Shown: positions 8,550 through 22,200 of the stretch, piece after piece | Position numbering within the stretch: the stretch's first letter is position 1 | Layout of the letters: the number at the start of each line of letters is the position of its first letter | NCBI GenBank assembly: GCA_947650285.1 | Contig: CANTFL010001017.1 | Span: forward strand, 1 to 32,929 | Direction: 5' to 3' | Origin: Hyaloperonospora brassicae | Lineage: Eukaryota; Oomycota; Peronosporomycetes; Peronosporales; Peronosporaceae | DNA: 32,929 nt | The notes under the pieces: generated by a model | The model's database searches: none | What the model was told of the DNA's origin: nothing | Seen by the model: the letters and a program-made list of their open reading frames with translations, nothing else | Made by a program: the position numbers and the translations under genes

Positions 8550-11500
8550 GCTCATTTCTAATCACGCAGTTTGTGAAATGGTATAAAAGTTTGCTAATTT
8601 GGCTGATACTGAAGAGGCAAAGTTTATGCAGAAGATAAAACCTGACGTCATACTCACTTTCAATTTCTTCCAAAGGCGATGGGCATGAATTGGGTCACAT
8701 GAACGTCACAGCCGATTTGCCTTATTCAGTACTTCCCAAAGCAAAAGGCAGTTCGAAGTAGCATCAGTTTTTGTAGGTCAATGTAGCTGATGATCGAGTG
8801 CAAGAGGTATTCTATTTGTCGCATTGGTTTTCTGTGGAGCTTCGCGGTACTGACAGAGATTATGCAATTACAGCGCACTATCGAAGTCGTCATTTCATCG
8901 GCTTATGGTCTTTACGACAGCTAGGAAGCTCCAGTGGTCAGTCGAAGTGAAACATACAAGAGCTTACGTAAATCGAAAACTATCGTTCGTGCAGATGGGG
9001 GAGAGTGTAAGATCATTTAGACACTTATCCGAGGTTCCCAGTGGCGAAGTGAGCGTACTAGTTCTGTCGGTATCTCCAGCAAATAGACGGGAGTTAAGTT
9101 TTGATACAGTGTTTAAGAGATCAATCAATTGTAAGTACTTGACGCTAAAATCCGAGTACGCGCGAGTGCTACATGTCGTAAAAAGAACGCAAAGTGAGAC
9201 ATCCTTGGTATGAAGATTCAGCATTGCTGTGGCATTGACGCTCACATCAATATCACTAGCCTGTTAAGGAGTGTAGTAGAGGTACAATGAGATATCTCCA
9301 AATATGCAACACCATCAAGTTGACGCATCTTTGATGCGTGGAAAGTGGAGCTTCATGGACGGACTTCCATGATGTTCTCATAACCCGCAAGCGCGTTCCT
9401 GCTTCCATTCCATCCCACAAACCTTTGAATAGATGGTGTTATATACGTCCAATAGCACGCATGTGCTGTAAGCTTCTTTTTGTAAGCCGAGACGATGGCA
9501 CGGATTGCGATTCTTTTCACCCGTCATCTAAGTACCTTTTCGAGGGTAAGGCCAATAGTTGCTTGATGTGCGCTTTTAGCTGTGGTGGAAGCGGACGCGA
9601 ATCAGCACCACTCAGTTCACAGCCGTGCTGCGTTAAATCGGACTTTCTCGCACATCATATTGCTCCGCTTCCATCTTGATGTACAGCTTACTGTCATTTT
9701 ACCGCGTGAAAAGCCTACACGTGTATGATGCCCTTCGATTAGCATTTCCATCGAAACTGCTTTGAGGTCCACTCGCTCCGAAGCGTTCTTTATGGTGAGA
9801 GGGATAAGTAGCACCAAATGCTTTGTCCGAAATTTCATGCATCGCTCGTGAATACTAATTAGTAGTGCTCAGTATCGTCAGTCTTGTTGGTTCAGCTTGC
9901 AACTCGAAAAATGTAAGCGTCGTGACGAAGCAGCGCTACAAACCAAAGCGTTGCGTATGTGCTTGCAATTCTTATCGCATTGCACCGTTATATTTTGTCC
10001 TGCTTTGCGAAAATGTGTTGCGGTGTCCGACGTAATGAGTATAAATGCCATAGTGGCTGTCTGGTCTTGATACTAAGGGGGACCGCACATCAGAATGCAG
10101 AACAGGAACTATGCAAGGAATCGATCGTAAAATGCCAAGAGTACATCACGATCGTGATACAGCGTAGCCATTTGATAGATCCGTCAGTCTGTTTCTTCGA
10201 TTGATCAATGTCGATGCCGTACTGCCTACGCCAAATATTTATACGCTATCATCATATTCTACAACAGCTCTTGCAAAAATCATACAAGCGACGATTCTAC
10301 GATTTGCACGCTTTATCTGACATAGCGCTTCAAGCGTTCTTTTATAATCGTGAAATATGCGCTCGTGTTCAAACGAATATAAAGAACGACAACACGCTTT
10401 GTAAGCGAGCGCAGCGCAAACACTAGCCCAATAGTAAACAAATAAATACTTACCTCGATTGCAAATAGATTTCGTATCGTAATGCACGGTGGCCTGCGGT
10501 GTGCAGCCATCCGATCCGTACAAGGTCCATAGTTGAATAAGCAAGGCGAAGTTACTGATAGATTGGATGATACGTGTCTTCAGGCACCACACCGAACGAA
10601 ATCGACTACGATGTCGAAGAAATTTTGAGGGATGATGCACATGTTGCAATCGTTGCCGAAATGCTAACATTGCTCTCAGCGATGGCATATTGTAGCGCAA
10701 AATCGTGGTTACATCCGTATTGTGACTGAAAAGCATTCATCGGGGTCATGCTATCGTGTTCGTATGTTGTATAAGTACAACGCCATACACTTGCCAATTC
10801 GTCGGCTGTTTACATAATTGCCTCATTTTCAGTCCAGAAACTCGGATGCGCGCATTTAGGAACCAAATAATTCGTGCATACCAAGCTTGGCAAGTAATTT
10901 GCTACCACTGGCCTTCTTCTTGCGTATGTGTGTGATGGGATGCCATAAAGGGTCATGTTGAGCTAAGCTTATGACATGGCTGGTCTCGCCCTTCTTGCAG
11001 TGTCTACAGCTACATGTATGTGGGCTAGAAGAGACTGTATGCAGTAGAATCACACAACTAAGCATTCCCATGTAATGTGTTTGTTTACGGCTATAATAAC
11101 TACAACGCCAAGGCGTCGATCAAGATGCGATGTATAGCATCCTGGTACGAGGACAAACAATGTGGTGAGCTCGATTGATCGTACACACTCCTTTCCTTCT
11201 TTATCGTATCCATGACTGCAATGCGCATAGATAGGTTGAGGTCGTTGCTGACAGAGGCAATGACAAAATGAGCAATTTAGAGTTACATATAGCTACTCTC
11301 GCGTTCGCCTACTCGCTGTTCATTATCCACTTCTAGCTCGCTGCTCTACCGATGACTGTTCAGCCAACAAGGTGAGCGATCCCGATGTTTTGCGTTGATC
11401 GTTCAGCGGTCTACTTAATTAAGAGAACTGTGCAGGGCGGTGTCTTTACAACACACAGGCGTAGATCAAAAATTGATAAAGTCGACTTCAGTAGCCGGTG

Positions 11501-13280
11501 GTATGCAAGAAATCGATGATGACCACAACTTCTCTGAGCTCCAAATCACAAAGATGTCAGCACTAGCTGATTTGAGGGCTACGCACGCATCGCTCAGTAG
11601 TTCGAAGGGCTGCTGCTCATTTGAGGACATACCGTGTATGTTGTAGGCACTAATGATATTGACAAAACATGTGCTTCGCAATTCGGTAGATGTGGGTAGC
11701 TTGGCGATGCTTTTCTCTAGCGTCTTTTAAAACCAATAAAAAATGCCATGCTGGTAAATTTGTGCTTGGTAGTTCTTTTTGTAGCGACGAGGAAAGTGAG
11801 GGTCCGTCTGGATACTCTATCAGTGGCTAGACTGCCATAGAGCTAATTGGCCAACGAAGTTTTGGTACAGCCACCACATCAGTTTGCGCTCATACTACCC
11901 GCGTATCCCCGCATACTCACTGTGGTAGTTTGCCATATCGTGCAAGGATCTCATAACAACACTGGGTCCCCTCAGACATCCCGCATCTTCATTTATATGC
12001 GAACTTCGTTGGGCCCCATGTTTCGTAGTACCAAGCATGCATTGGCTCGGACATTGTACCCACCCACACTGCATTACCAACAATTGTATGTGCATATCCG
12101 CAGCATGTTCAGTCTAGCTACATGAAGTGTGTAGGGATTGCAAAAACGCATCCCAACGAAGATGATACATCAATAATCTTCATTCTACAAGTGTCATCAC
12201 CAAGCGGTTTGAACCCAAACAATGTCGAGACAACAATATACCAGGGAGGCATGCCATGTGAGCGAACGTACGCTCTCTTCACAATTTCGATCATTAATCG
12301 AGCAAATTCTTTGCTGAATATTTGCCCGCAGTAGCCAAACGTACGATAAATTCATGTGGCCCACAAGCATTAAGCTGTGACTTCATCTCGAACAATGCAA
12401 CAAAATCAGAAGTTTGAACTTCGACGCTGTCTTGTTACATGATGGTCGTCGGCAGTCACGTAAACATGGCGATACTGCTATAAGTTCACACATCTGGGTG
12501 CAGGTGGTGACGTGCTTTTCACATACGCGGTGAAGCGAGCGTAAACATTTTACATATGAGTGGTGGAGTTTGTTTCGTCTTTACATCTGCAGTCATATCG
12601 CATGGCCAGTCTCGTTCCAGTCGAACGTCATGACCATGTCTTTGACAGCAGGAATCACAGCAGTTCTTGCAGTTTCATCTCTACGAGGAGCCTTGATCGA
12701 ATGGGATGCTTGGCGGAAGTGAAACCACATATGTGTCGGGTTCTACAAGTCTACAAAAGTCAAGCTGCGCAACGAAGAATCAGAGGTGGTGTATGCAGAC
12801 CGCTTTGTGTTATACCTCTTATCACTTGGTGCCACTAGAAATAGACGATGCATTTTCGCTTGAACCCAATGAATTCTTGAATGAGGCAGCTTTCATTAGC
12901 GGAAGACTTGTCCTCGAAGATGCTGCTGGTCGCTGATGCTCGTTGTCGCTTCACACCGCTTTGAACTCGCCGATTCATCAATGAAAATATGGGATCTGAA
13001 AGAGGTAGGGGGAGGACACCGGTGATATACCGACCAACTATCATCTCACCAGCACAAGTCGGAAATGGAACAGTCGCAAACAGTGGCTACATACCCGATA
13101 TGCATTTTACTTCATGACTAGCTTCGACACGCAGCATCACCACTAGTTCATTTGCTATATTCACAACATAGTCGACCTCCCTTCGTTCACACGGTGTGTA
13201 TTGATCGTGGTGTAGAAGGACTATGTTCTGTCACAAAGGTACTTGCTCGTCACCAATCTGCAGGGTAATGGCCAAGTTAC
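8550..13280. other. AT-rich, stop-dense DNA with no recognised gene
   Basis: Longest open stretches are 9338-9679 (+), 10239-10736 (-, 165 codons), 11847-12125 (+) and 12560-12838 (+). None shows domain motifs, a plausible start context or a paralogue in the window. Decayed mobile DNA is likely but not demonstrable by eye. Confidence 0.5.
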
Positions 13281-13320
13281 TAAAGTAACCATCACTGATG
13301 TAAAGTAACCATCACCGATA
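13281..13320. repeat. Tandem duplication of a 20-bp unit
   Basis: TAAAGTAACCATCACTGATG at 13281-13300 is followed directly by a second copy at 13301-13320 that differs at two positions. Confidence 0.9.
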
Positions 13321-16300
13321 CGACACGACTACACCGCCTCGATTGCTCGGTCGGTCTCATATCATGGCGAAGAATGTGCGCGTGTCAACGACAGGCTTTG
13401 CATTACTTTATGAATCCAAGCACGTGTGCATTTGTGTGCTCAGAATTCCTCGTACCTCCTTAGCACACATTTTGTCTAATTCTGTGGTAAACGGCTTTGC
13501 AGCTGGATGATATGGTCCATTTTATCAATCCTGCACTATGTACTTTTATTGTCTAGTTATACTGGTGTATGTTTTTATCTCCTGGACATATTATATTGCA
13601 TGCATCCGAAGTTATAAATATAGGTAATGACATGTTCGAATGACCACTGTTGTGCGTGTGAGAAGCTCAGTTTTTAGACCGCGTCGACTCAGTAGCTAAC
13701 AAATGCTGGATGGGATCTAAAACGTGTTTTTGTGCAATAAGCGCAAAAATTCTACAACTCATATCGCAGTGCGACCAAAGCAAAAAAAGTACCCTTGTGT
13801 CGGCCTACTCATGCACAAATGTCTGCAGGAGTTTTAGCCAGTGAGGTCGAGCATTCCCAAATGCAAATGATTGCTCCGCACCATTCGTCTACTTGTAATT
13901 GAAGATACGCGGACGAGGCTTTGTATTTGAGGAAGGGTTAGGAAGCCCGAAAAGGGATCAAGAGGTGATTGGCCGAAAAGTCTCCACGGCCTTGTGTCCA
14001 TCCATTTAGTGCATCAAAGCGGGACCTCTGGGTGCATAGAGGGAAAGGCGGGAGCAGAAAAGAACATGACGAACGACGTGGACCTTGGGAAACGCGCACG
14101 TGCCACTGCAGGGATCGGACGGGCATCCTGCATAGTGTGCAATCGCAGCACTGCCTTGGTCATTAGATTCGAAGAAAGCACTCATCCGTTATCGACAGTT
14201 GCAGCAATTTGTGAACACCTCGTCCTGTATAGTAATGCAGCGAGACGTCTCATCTTGGCTAGCGTCTGCTTGTCATCGACCATAGTGCCCAATTCTCACG
14301 TTGCGTTGCCGGGCTTACCTTGTTGTCATGGCCTTTGTCGTGTTTGATTACAGTTGATTACCTCCTACACATCACGGGGATCAGCACAAGAAACCTGCAT
14401 TGCGTTGGCAAATCATTTTCCGAGTCTTTCCCTCCAGCATCCTTCCAGCGTACCGCTTGTCCAAACGAGCGAAATAAAAAGAACGATGCTAGCCTCGTCT
14501 GGTTCAACTCAGCCGTTCAGCTCTTGCGCGCGCTCCTCTGTACTACCGTCTCATGCATAGAGCGGTGAGACAATACGTCATGGTAGCAAATCCATTCGAG
14601 ATCTTGAAGTATGCAGTTGCGCGTAATTTTCGTAATTGTACAGAAATGTGCATGTCACGTACCACGCGAGAACAGGTTCATGACCTAGTAGTGGTACCTT
14701 TTCTACTTGTAGTTTGCTGATCTTCACATTGTCATTCTTCTCAAAATAATGTCGAGCACCAAGATAGTTCGTATCGTGGACAACACAATATAGTCGTGGT
14801 ACAAAAAATTGCAAAAAGACATCACAAAACATTAGAGCAAAAAGGGTCCTTCGTGCCCATTTGACGAGCTCTTTATTGCTCAAAAGATTATTTTTTTACG
14901 CTCTATATGAGCGCAGAAGGAGCCATCTAGAGTCACATAGAACGGCCCTTGCATAAACTTACCGTGTTTACTTCTCTGACCTAGGCTGTCATTGCCGAGA
15001 TTGTCCCCCAAGCCTCGCAGATACATGTTCGACACGATAGCACAGACAATGTAGTCCACACATCGGCTGTAGCTCGAAGACATGACTTGGTTCATACCAT
15101 TGGCGGAAACTTCTCCAGAGAAAATGGTATTCAGGTGCATATGTTCCTTCACATTAGACTCATGCGCTTAGCTTCCCATTTTCTAGTCGTCCGTTCAACA
15201 AAAAGCCTCCCTCGTTGCAGTAATGTCTGTCGATTAAAAGACATATAGCACGTGCGGTAATCGGTACGATCGTTTTACCTTCTTAGACCATACGCCAAGA
15301 GCTACGGCAACGAATCAATCATTTGTATTCTGGCACCTGATGGTCACATGAAGGATCCGACGTAAATCCCGGCTATCACGAACAAGTCACGCGGCAAATG
15401 CGCCCGCCATCATACTTCAAGCTAGCAGACAGCGGGCCTAACATTGTATGACTCTGGATGGTGGTGTTGTTTGAGCTAGAAAGCTTGCTGACGCCTTGTC
15501 CGTATTCGTTAGCGAGGCAGTATCTATTCAGCTGTTTCTGCTTCGAAGCTATAGAATGTCCGTCATGCCGAGTTCCGACCTGAAGAATCAACCAGAAATC
15601 AGTACGTGCGGAGTCGTTGTAGCAAGTAAAGGTACATACATACGTACGGGCACTTGTTTCTAACGTGAAAACAAAAAGTCGCACTTTGTTCATGTCACCA
15701 GGATACGAGCACGAAACGCGGAGATAGAAATAGTTTGTGCTTTTTTATAAAAGCTAAATGGACATGTGTTTGTCCAAGAGAAACTGAAATGTCAGTGTTT
15801 ATCGTCTTAAGGTAAAACATGATCGAAACATGTCTTGTAATCGCTACAATTCCATGATGCAGGTCGTTTGATGTTTGGACCTTCTTTAATGCAACCGTCG
15901 CTGACTAGGTAAGCAATATCGTATATGAGGGTGCATTCTGTGGACCAGGTCAATTCCATAAAATCTGCACACAAACTCGATCATGCTTTAGAAATTAAAT
16001 TGTAGATAAGACTCCAAAAATGCTAAATGAGACATCTCCGTCCGTAGATCAAGCACATACTACAATTACAAAATGGAAATACATGATACTGAAATGACAC
16101 CACATGCTATGGCTAAGCATAATTTGCTCATAAGATCGTGTATTTAGCCAAGTGCCGGTCGACATTTCCTACGTTCATTCGACCCATGTCTTTTATTGCT
16201 CCTTGAACTCAGCTCACTATCCATTCATGCGTGCCCATTCAACCGGCAATCCTGGATTTGTAAGCGGCACTTACTGCACATATACTATGCATCTTTGTAA

Positions 16301-17483
16301 CATTGATAAAAAACAAGATAAGACCATCGGGCGAGACAAAGTAGTTACGATGTACGCATCGCCGCAAGTATTCGCCCAATGCCTTTGGTAAGCATAACCG
16401 AGCCGACCTGTGGGGTGCGGACTTTTCCTTCTGACAAGCAAGACCTTCAAAACATGCTAACCCTCGGTCCTGTGTCGAGGGTAGTGATAGATGGCAAAGA
16501 TATCAATACTATGCAGTTGTAACACCTTGACTTCAGAGTCGTGACGAAGTGCCTATATGAGGAAGCCGCAGACGACAGGATGTACGGGAACATAGAAACG
16601 AATATGGCTTCAGATATACAAAAACCGATCCATGTTTCCGAGCATCTACAAGCGAGATCTACCATTCTAACGTCGACTCACGTAGAGGTCATGAAGCAAT
16701 AGAATTTTTGGCAAGAACATCGCAAAGAAAGCATCACCTCCTTGTGCGGTACACGTTACTGTCCTTGTGCACGTACACGTCCTTGAAAAATTTAAGAATC
16801 TAATCTCTCATCGAGAGTCGTTTAAAGTCTTCTTAAACTGACAATCAAAGAAGAAATTCGATGGTGATCAATCAAATGTGAAACATGGGCTCTTTGAATG
16901 ATACAGAATCAGTCGGCTAGCCGCTTCGAGCTGGTGAAGCAATCACATGTGTTGTTTATGAGTGTAACGAGGCACCTCACAGTGGCACCGATGGCATTGC
17001 AAATGGATGCCTTCGGAAACTCTCGTACAAAATAAGGAGCAGACAAATGGAAATTAACATAGTCGGCAAGTTGTGTTGTATGGATAAAGGAGACAGCAAT
17101 AAAGATAATCGTCTAGTATATGCTTTTCGAGACCGAACTTCATCCATAAACACATCGAGATACATGCTAGCTGCTGGCTCACCACACTCTTCGCACGTTT
17201 AGCATCCACTGGTGTTTTTTGGGCCGATGGCATGGCTACGTCAGCCAGTGCGCAGCGCGTCATCAACTGCTACCGGATATTACCTTCAACAGCGGTATCA
17301 TGCAAGTTTACCCGGTTCGGACAATACTTCTGATTACTCCGCTACGATGAGATATACTTTCAACCTCATATTTATTATTCATGTTTTCTAACGAAGCGGC
17401 TGATACGATGAGGCTCCTGATTGATCAGTCTCGACAAATGCTGATTATCCATTCCTACCGAGCAATGTTCGAAACAAAGACGA
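13321..17483. other. AT-rich DNA with no recognised gene
   Basis: Open stretches such as 14578-14883, 14880-15152 and 15376-15693 (minus) and 16152-16391 (plus) have no motif I can name. A plus-strand frame from ATG 16379 to TAG 16702 runs 107 codons with one internal TAA at 16520-16522; it looks somewhat protein-like and is discussed as a finding. Confidence 0.45.
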
Positions 17484-17536
17484 ATACATCAACACACATA
17501 CATCAACACAAATACATCAACACACATACATCAACA
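17484..17536. repeat. Minisatellite, 14-bp unit, nearly four copies
   Basis: ATACATCAACACAC repeats at 17484, 17498, 17512 and 17526, with one base change in the second copy and truncation of the last. Confidence 0.93.
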
Positions 17537-18914
17537 GGGCTTTGTCTGAGTATCTTTCGTCAATACTTGGAAAAAGATGAAAACAATATATCATCAGGTA
17601 AATTTCGCCCCTGTTACAGCACAAGAAATTCACAATGTCTAGCAATAATGCGAATGTAGCTAGCTAGGAGCTCAGACTGTTTACTTGACCTGGAGATACA
17701 GTGGCCGGGTCAATGGAGTGTCCACACATGACCTGCTGTGCCAACAAAGATGGGCACCTCTACGCTACGTGTCGACCGTTTTAGCTCAAGATGCAAAACT
17801 TCTGGTCAAGTATCCCTAGTACTTTCAACGCATGTCATAAATCGTCTAGCACCACTACAAGCCATCATTCGATGCTGACTACCATGACAGCGCTTCTTGC
17901 GATTGAGTCTGCTTGTGACTACAGAAAGGACCACCGTGCATTATTCTCGCACTGAATATGTTTCTTCATACACTAGCAAAGTACAAGACCAAGCGTAGCA
18001 ACGACGTGACACATTCAAATCACCTTCTTCCATCTGTGATCGACACGAACAGAATGGCTTACTACATGGTTGTGCGGCTCTCCAACCAGATGATAATAAT
18101 ACGCGCATACGAGCATAAGTGGATGACCAACCAATCCCGATTGCCTTTGCTGTGTGATACCGTTCCGACGGTAGAACTAAACGCATTTAGAGTCCAAGGA
18201 AGAAAAAAGAAATTATGATCCGCTTTGTCTATAGTACAACTGATATCGATATATGGAATCTTCAGGGTCGAATAAGCTTTAGGGGGGGGGGCTTAAACCT
18301 ATAAAGTCAACTTGTTCGCAGATCTTTCATTTTATTGAATCGAATACTTACACAAAGAGCATGGGATTTATTAGGAAGGCCTACAACTTCTCCCCAAATC
18401 TACCACTGCTATACCTTTATAGGTTATATAGATCGTACGCCGCGTAGTACTTCAAAACACACTGGGGTGGTTATCAAGTACAGTGACACCGTTTTAATCT
18501 CCTTAGAAGACCCACACCCCTCCTTACACTACGGGGCTTTTCGGCCAGTAGAGCCTCCAGCCCACCCCAACTATCACACACCTACGGTCTGAGTTGGTTG
18601 GGCGGATACCCATTGGGTGGTTGCTCGTCTACTGTATTGGCCTATCTCCGGCGGCCGTAACCGTACCGCCCATCGCGGGTATCGATTTAGGTACCTCGTG
18701 ATCTTCTAGTGCTTTGCCACTCGACCACTGGCGTAACGGGGCACCGACAACTACGTACTGGTCTGCAAGTACGGAGTTAACTTTCACTGACAACAGATAA
18801 GGTCAGTGCCCTGCTATGTATCACACTAATAAAGAGGAAGGCAAGCGACTGAGTTGAAGACTCTAGTCGTGGTAAAAGTAAAACTGTCATTTAATACAAT
18901 TAAGTCCTATAACT
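17537..18914. other. Non-coding flank of the copia insertion; GC-richer block at 18470-18760
   Basis: No gene is recognised. A run of ten G lies at 18282-18291. From about 18470 to 18760 composition changes to GC-rich, and AATAAAG occurs near 18828. The copia element inserted at 18910-18914. The GC-rich block may be part of an older repeat; see the finding on tRNA-like boxes. Confidence 0.45.
18910..18914. repeat. Target-site duplication TAACT (left copy)
   Basis: TAACT directly precedes the 5' LTR and is repeated exactly at 23554-23558 after the 3' LTR. Five bases is the usual duplication length for Ty1/copia integrases. Confidence 0.93.
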
Positions 18915-19214
18915 TGTTGAGGGTTACCAGTACAATCCGAACTTAGAGCGTAGTTTTTACGGGATAGTTCTTACGTCGGTAATTACCTCAGAGATTATTA
19001 AACGAGTAGGATGATTGGACGCGTGTAAATCAGGTTGATTAGATGCACCATGTGATTGGATGCAGTCTAGGGTAGGCCGAGTTAAGACCTATGAATCAAT
19101 CACTTTCGAATCCTCCTTCTGCCGAGCAAGTGTTCTCTGCTCCGCTTCTCAGGCCTCTTCGCTCCTTCCGGTCTCTTGCGGTCTTCTCGTCACGCCCATG
19201 CCATACCGTCAACG
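18915..19214 (+). repeat. 5' LTR of the copia element
   Basis: It starts TGTTGA and ends TCAACG. The 3' LTR ends TCAACA, the exact inverse of TGTTGA, so the final G here is a point change. It provides promoter and transcript start for the element. Confidence 0.96.
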
Positions 19215-19233
19215 AATTATGAGCCCAAGCGCA

Positions 19234-22200
19234 ATGTCTTCTGCCAGCCACGCATCCTCCAACGTCCTCATCGATAAGTTCGATGGGAACAACTATTCGA
19301 CTTGGAGTCGATACATGCGTGGCGTGTTCCTGACAAAGTCAGTGTGGCACGCTGTCAACCGGGGAGCTCCTCGACGTTCGTGGACCCCCGGGCGCAGGAC
19401 GACTACGTCGAGACGAGCAACATCGCGTTCGGAATGATGTTGCTGCACATGGGTGTGGATTACCACTATGTGGTCGACAACTGCGAGGAAGCGTAGGCTG
19501 AGTGGCAACGCCTGAAGGTTCTGTACGGTGGATCTCAGAAAGCCGGAAGGATCTACCTCAGGCGGCAACTCTTCAGCATGAAGATGGATGAAGGCTCCAA
19601 CGTCATGCATCACTGCAACGAGGTCCTGAACATCGCTGCCAAGCTTAGTAGCATCGGTGCGAAAATGGAGGACAAGGACGTCGCAATTTGAATGCTGCTC
19701 AGTCTCCCCAAGAGTTTTGAGAACGTTGTTCGGAACTTGGAGATGAGCAGCACAGAGCTTTGTACCCAAGATGTGTTAAAGGTGCTCACGAATGAGCACG
19801 CCAAGCGCCAAGGGGAGAAGGTGACAACGACAGCGACGATGGTCAAGACTGAAGTTGTAGCCAAGGCCTTCAACACTGAACGCGAGCCATACAAGTTCAC
19901 TCACTGTGAGGAGGTGGGACACACCGTGGATTTCTGTTGGACCAAGCAGAAAAATGAAAGTCGAGGAGCCCGACGCGGCGGCAATGGTCGTGGAGGCGGG
20001 GCGAACAATGTCCAGTGGGGACAATTTCGTGATGAATACAGCGGCTACGATCAAGTAGCGTTTGCAGTTTCTTTGGAGTGTGGACTCTCAGCGAAGAAGG
20101 ACGTATCCGGAATTTGGGCCGTCGACAGTGGTGCAACACACCACATATGCCACGGCGAGACCAAGTTTGCAAGACTGAACACGCGCAACGAAGGTGAAAT
20201 CTTGGTGGCGAATGGCAACAAAGTAGCCATCAAGGGTGTTAGAACTATCTTTGCAAAGGTGGTTCTGCCCGACGGTGAAGAGCGCGAAATCGAGATCAAG
20301 AACGTGCTTTACGTACCAAGCATGAGCAGAAATTTGCTTTCGGTACCGCAGATCAACAAGCATGGCAAGTTTCAAGTGTTTTTCGACGGTAACAAGATTG
20401 ATGTCGCTCGCAAAGGATCGCAACAAGTGGTAGCAACAGTAGATCTCGTGGATGGTCTTAACTGGCTACACACAGCTCATCGATCGGCCAATGCGACAAC
20501 AAGCGGAAACAACGGTGTCGACTTACATGCGCGGATGGGACACGCTACAGCTGATGTGCTTCGCAAAATGATGGCCACGAACATGATCAAAGATATAAAG
20601 GCACCTCTCAATTCAAGTGGACCAAGCGCATGTCGAGGATGCCAACAAGGCAAAATGGGCTAAAAACCATTCCCACGCAACCAAGACAAGCGCAGATGCG
20701 ACACATTTGAGCTACTTCACGTCGACATCTGTGGACCCCTGGAGATGAAGCAGCAAGTATCTACTGCTGATTTTGTACGAAGCCAGTGGATGCACGAAGG
20801 GCTTTTGTCTACGTGTGAAGTCGGAAAGTGAAAAATATATCACTCGATACATCAAGATGGTGCAAGCGCAGTTTGGCAAGAAGGTCAAGTTCGTCCGACA
20901 CGACGGAGCCCGCGAGTTCGCAACCAACTCGCCTCAAAAATTCTACGAAGACGAAGGCATTGAACAGCAGACGACAGTGCTATATGCACACCATACCAAC
21001 GGCACGGCGGAGCGCGCCACCCGGACCATCGTCACAATTGGCCGCAGCATGCTCCACCATGCTAAGCTGGAAAAGTGCTTCTGGGCCGGAGCAGCAATGA
21101 CGGCAATCTACGTCAAGAACCGTCTGCCGTCGCCTAAGGTTGCGGGCAAGACTCCGTTCGAGATCGTCCACAACTCCAAGTCAAGTGTCAAGCACATGCG
21201 GGTGTTCGATTGTCAAGTTAACGTACTTACACCGAAGGAGAAGCGGCTCAAGTAGGACCCGAAGGCTCGCACTGGAATATTCTTGGGCTACGAAGAAGCA
21301 TCCAAAGCGTATTGCGTTCATAACATCGAGGCGGGGAAGGTGGTCATCAGTCGCGATGTCAACTTTGACGAGTCCGTCTTTGGACTTTCGCCGCCAACCA
21401 CCGCTGAAGATGCCGATGACATTGACTTCGACTTTCTCGAGCTGGATGATGAAGCGCCGGGTCAAGCGCAGTACAAGCAAACAGGCAAGCGCAAGAGTCG
21501 TCCTAATGATGAAGAAGTACGAGATCCTCCCACGCGCACAGTGCGTCAACGGCCTGGACTAGAAGAATCGAGTGCACCAGATAACTACACGGCCCAACAA
21601 GAAGAAGAGGAAGAAACGAGGAATGCTGATGCATCGACTCCGCCTGTATTTTGGCGTGCGAGTGCGAACGCCATCGAAACAGCAGTGGACTCGTGCGAGT
21701 CACCGAATTTAAAGCTGCAGGGAGCGGTCCTGATCAAGTGCATTGGCGTGAAGCTATCCAAGCGGAACTTGAGTCGATGCGACTTCGTGGAGTATTCCGC
21801 GCAGCCAAGCTGCCTAAAGGACATCGCGTCATTGGCACGAAGTGGGTCTTCAAGATGAAACGCAAAGCGGACGGATCAATTGACAAGTACAATGCGCGTC
21901 TTGTGGCAAAGGGTTTCAAGCAAAAGTACGGGATCGAATACACAGAAACATTCTCGCCCGTGGTCAAGTACGTGACGCTGCGCATAGTGATTGCAGTCGC
22001 CAAGTATTTCGGATGGACCATCGACCAAATCGACGTGGTGACGGCATTCCTGTAATGTGCCATGAAGGAACAAGTGTCCTGCGTCATCCCTGGCGGCGTG
22101 GAATTGGAGGGCTACTTCGATTGTTTGGAATTGGTGAAGGAAATCTACGGACTAAAGCAAGCGTCGCGCGTATGGAACGAAACTTTTGATGAGTTCGTGT

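Noticed and set aside
10239..10736. 165-codon minus-strand ORF
   Set aside because: Longest open frame in the AT-rich part, but no motif, no homologous segment in the window and cysteine/tyrosine-rich composition typical of chance frames.
13969..14347. Plus-strand frame faintly like a piggyBac C-terminal cysteine region
   Set aside because: Too few cysteines in the right spacing and no catalytic piggyBac motifs upstream.
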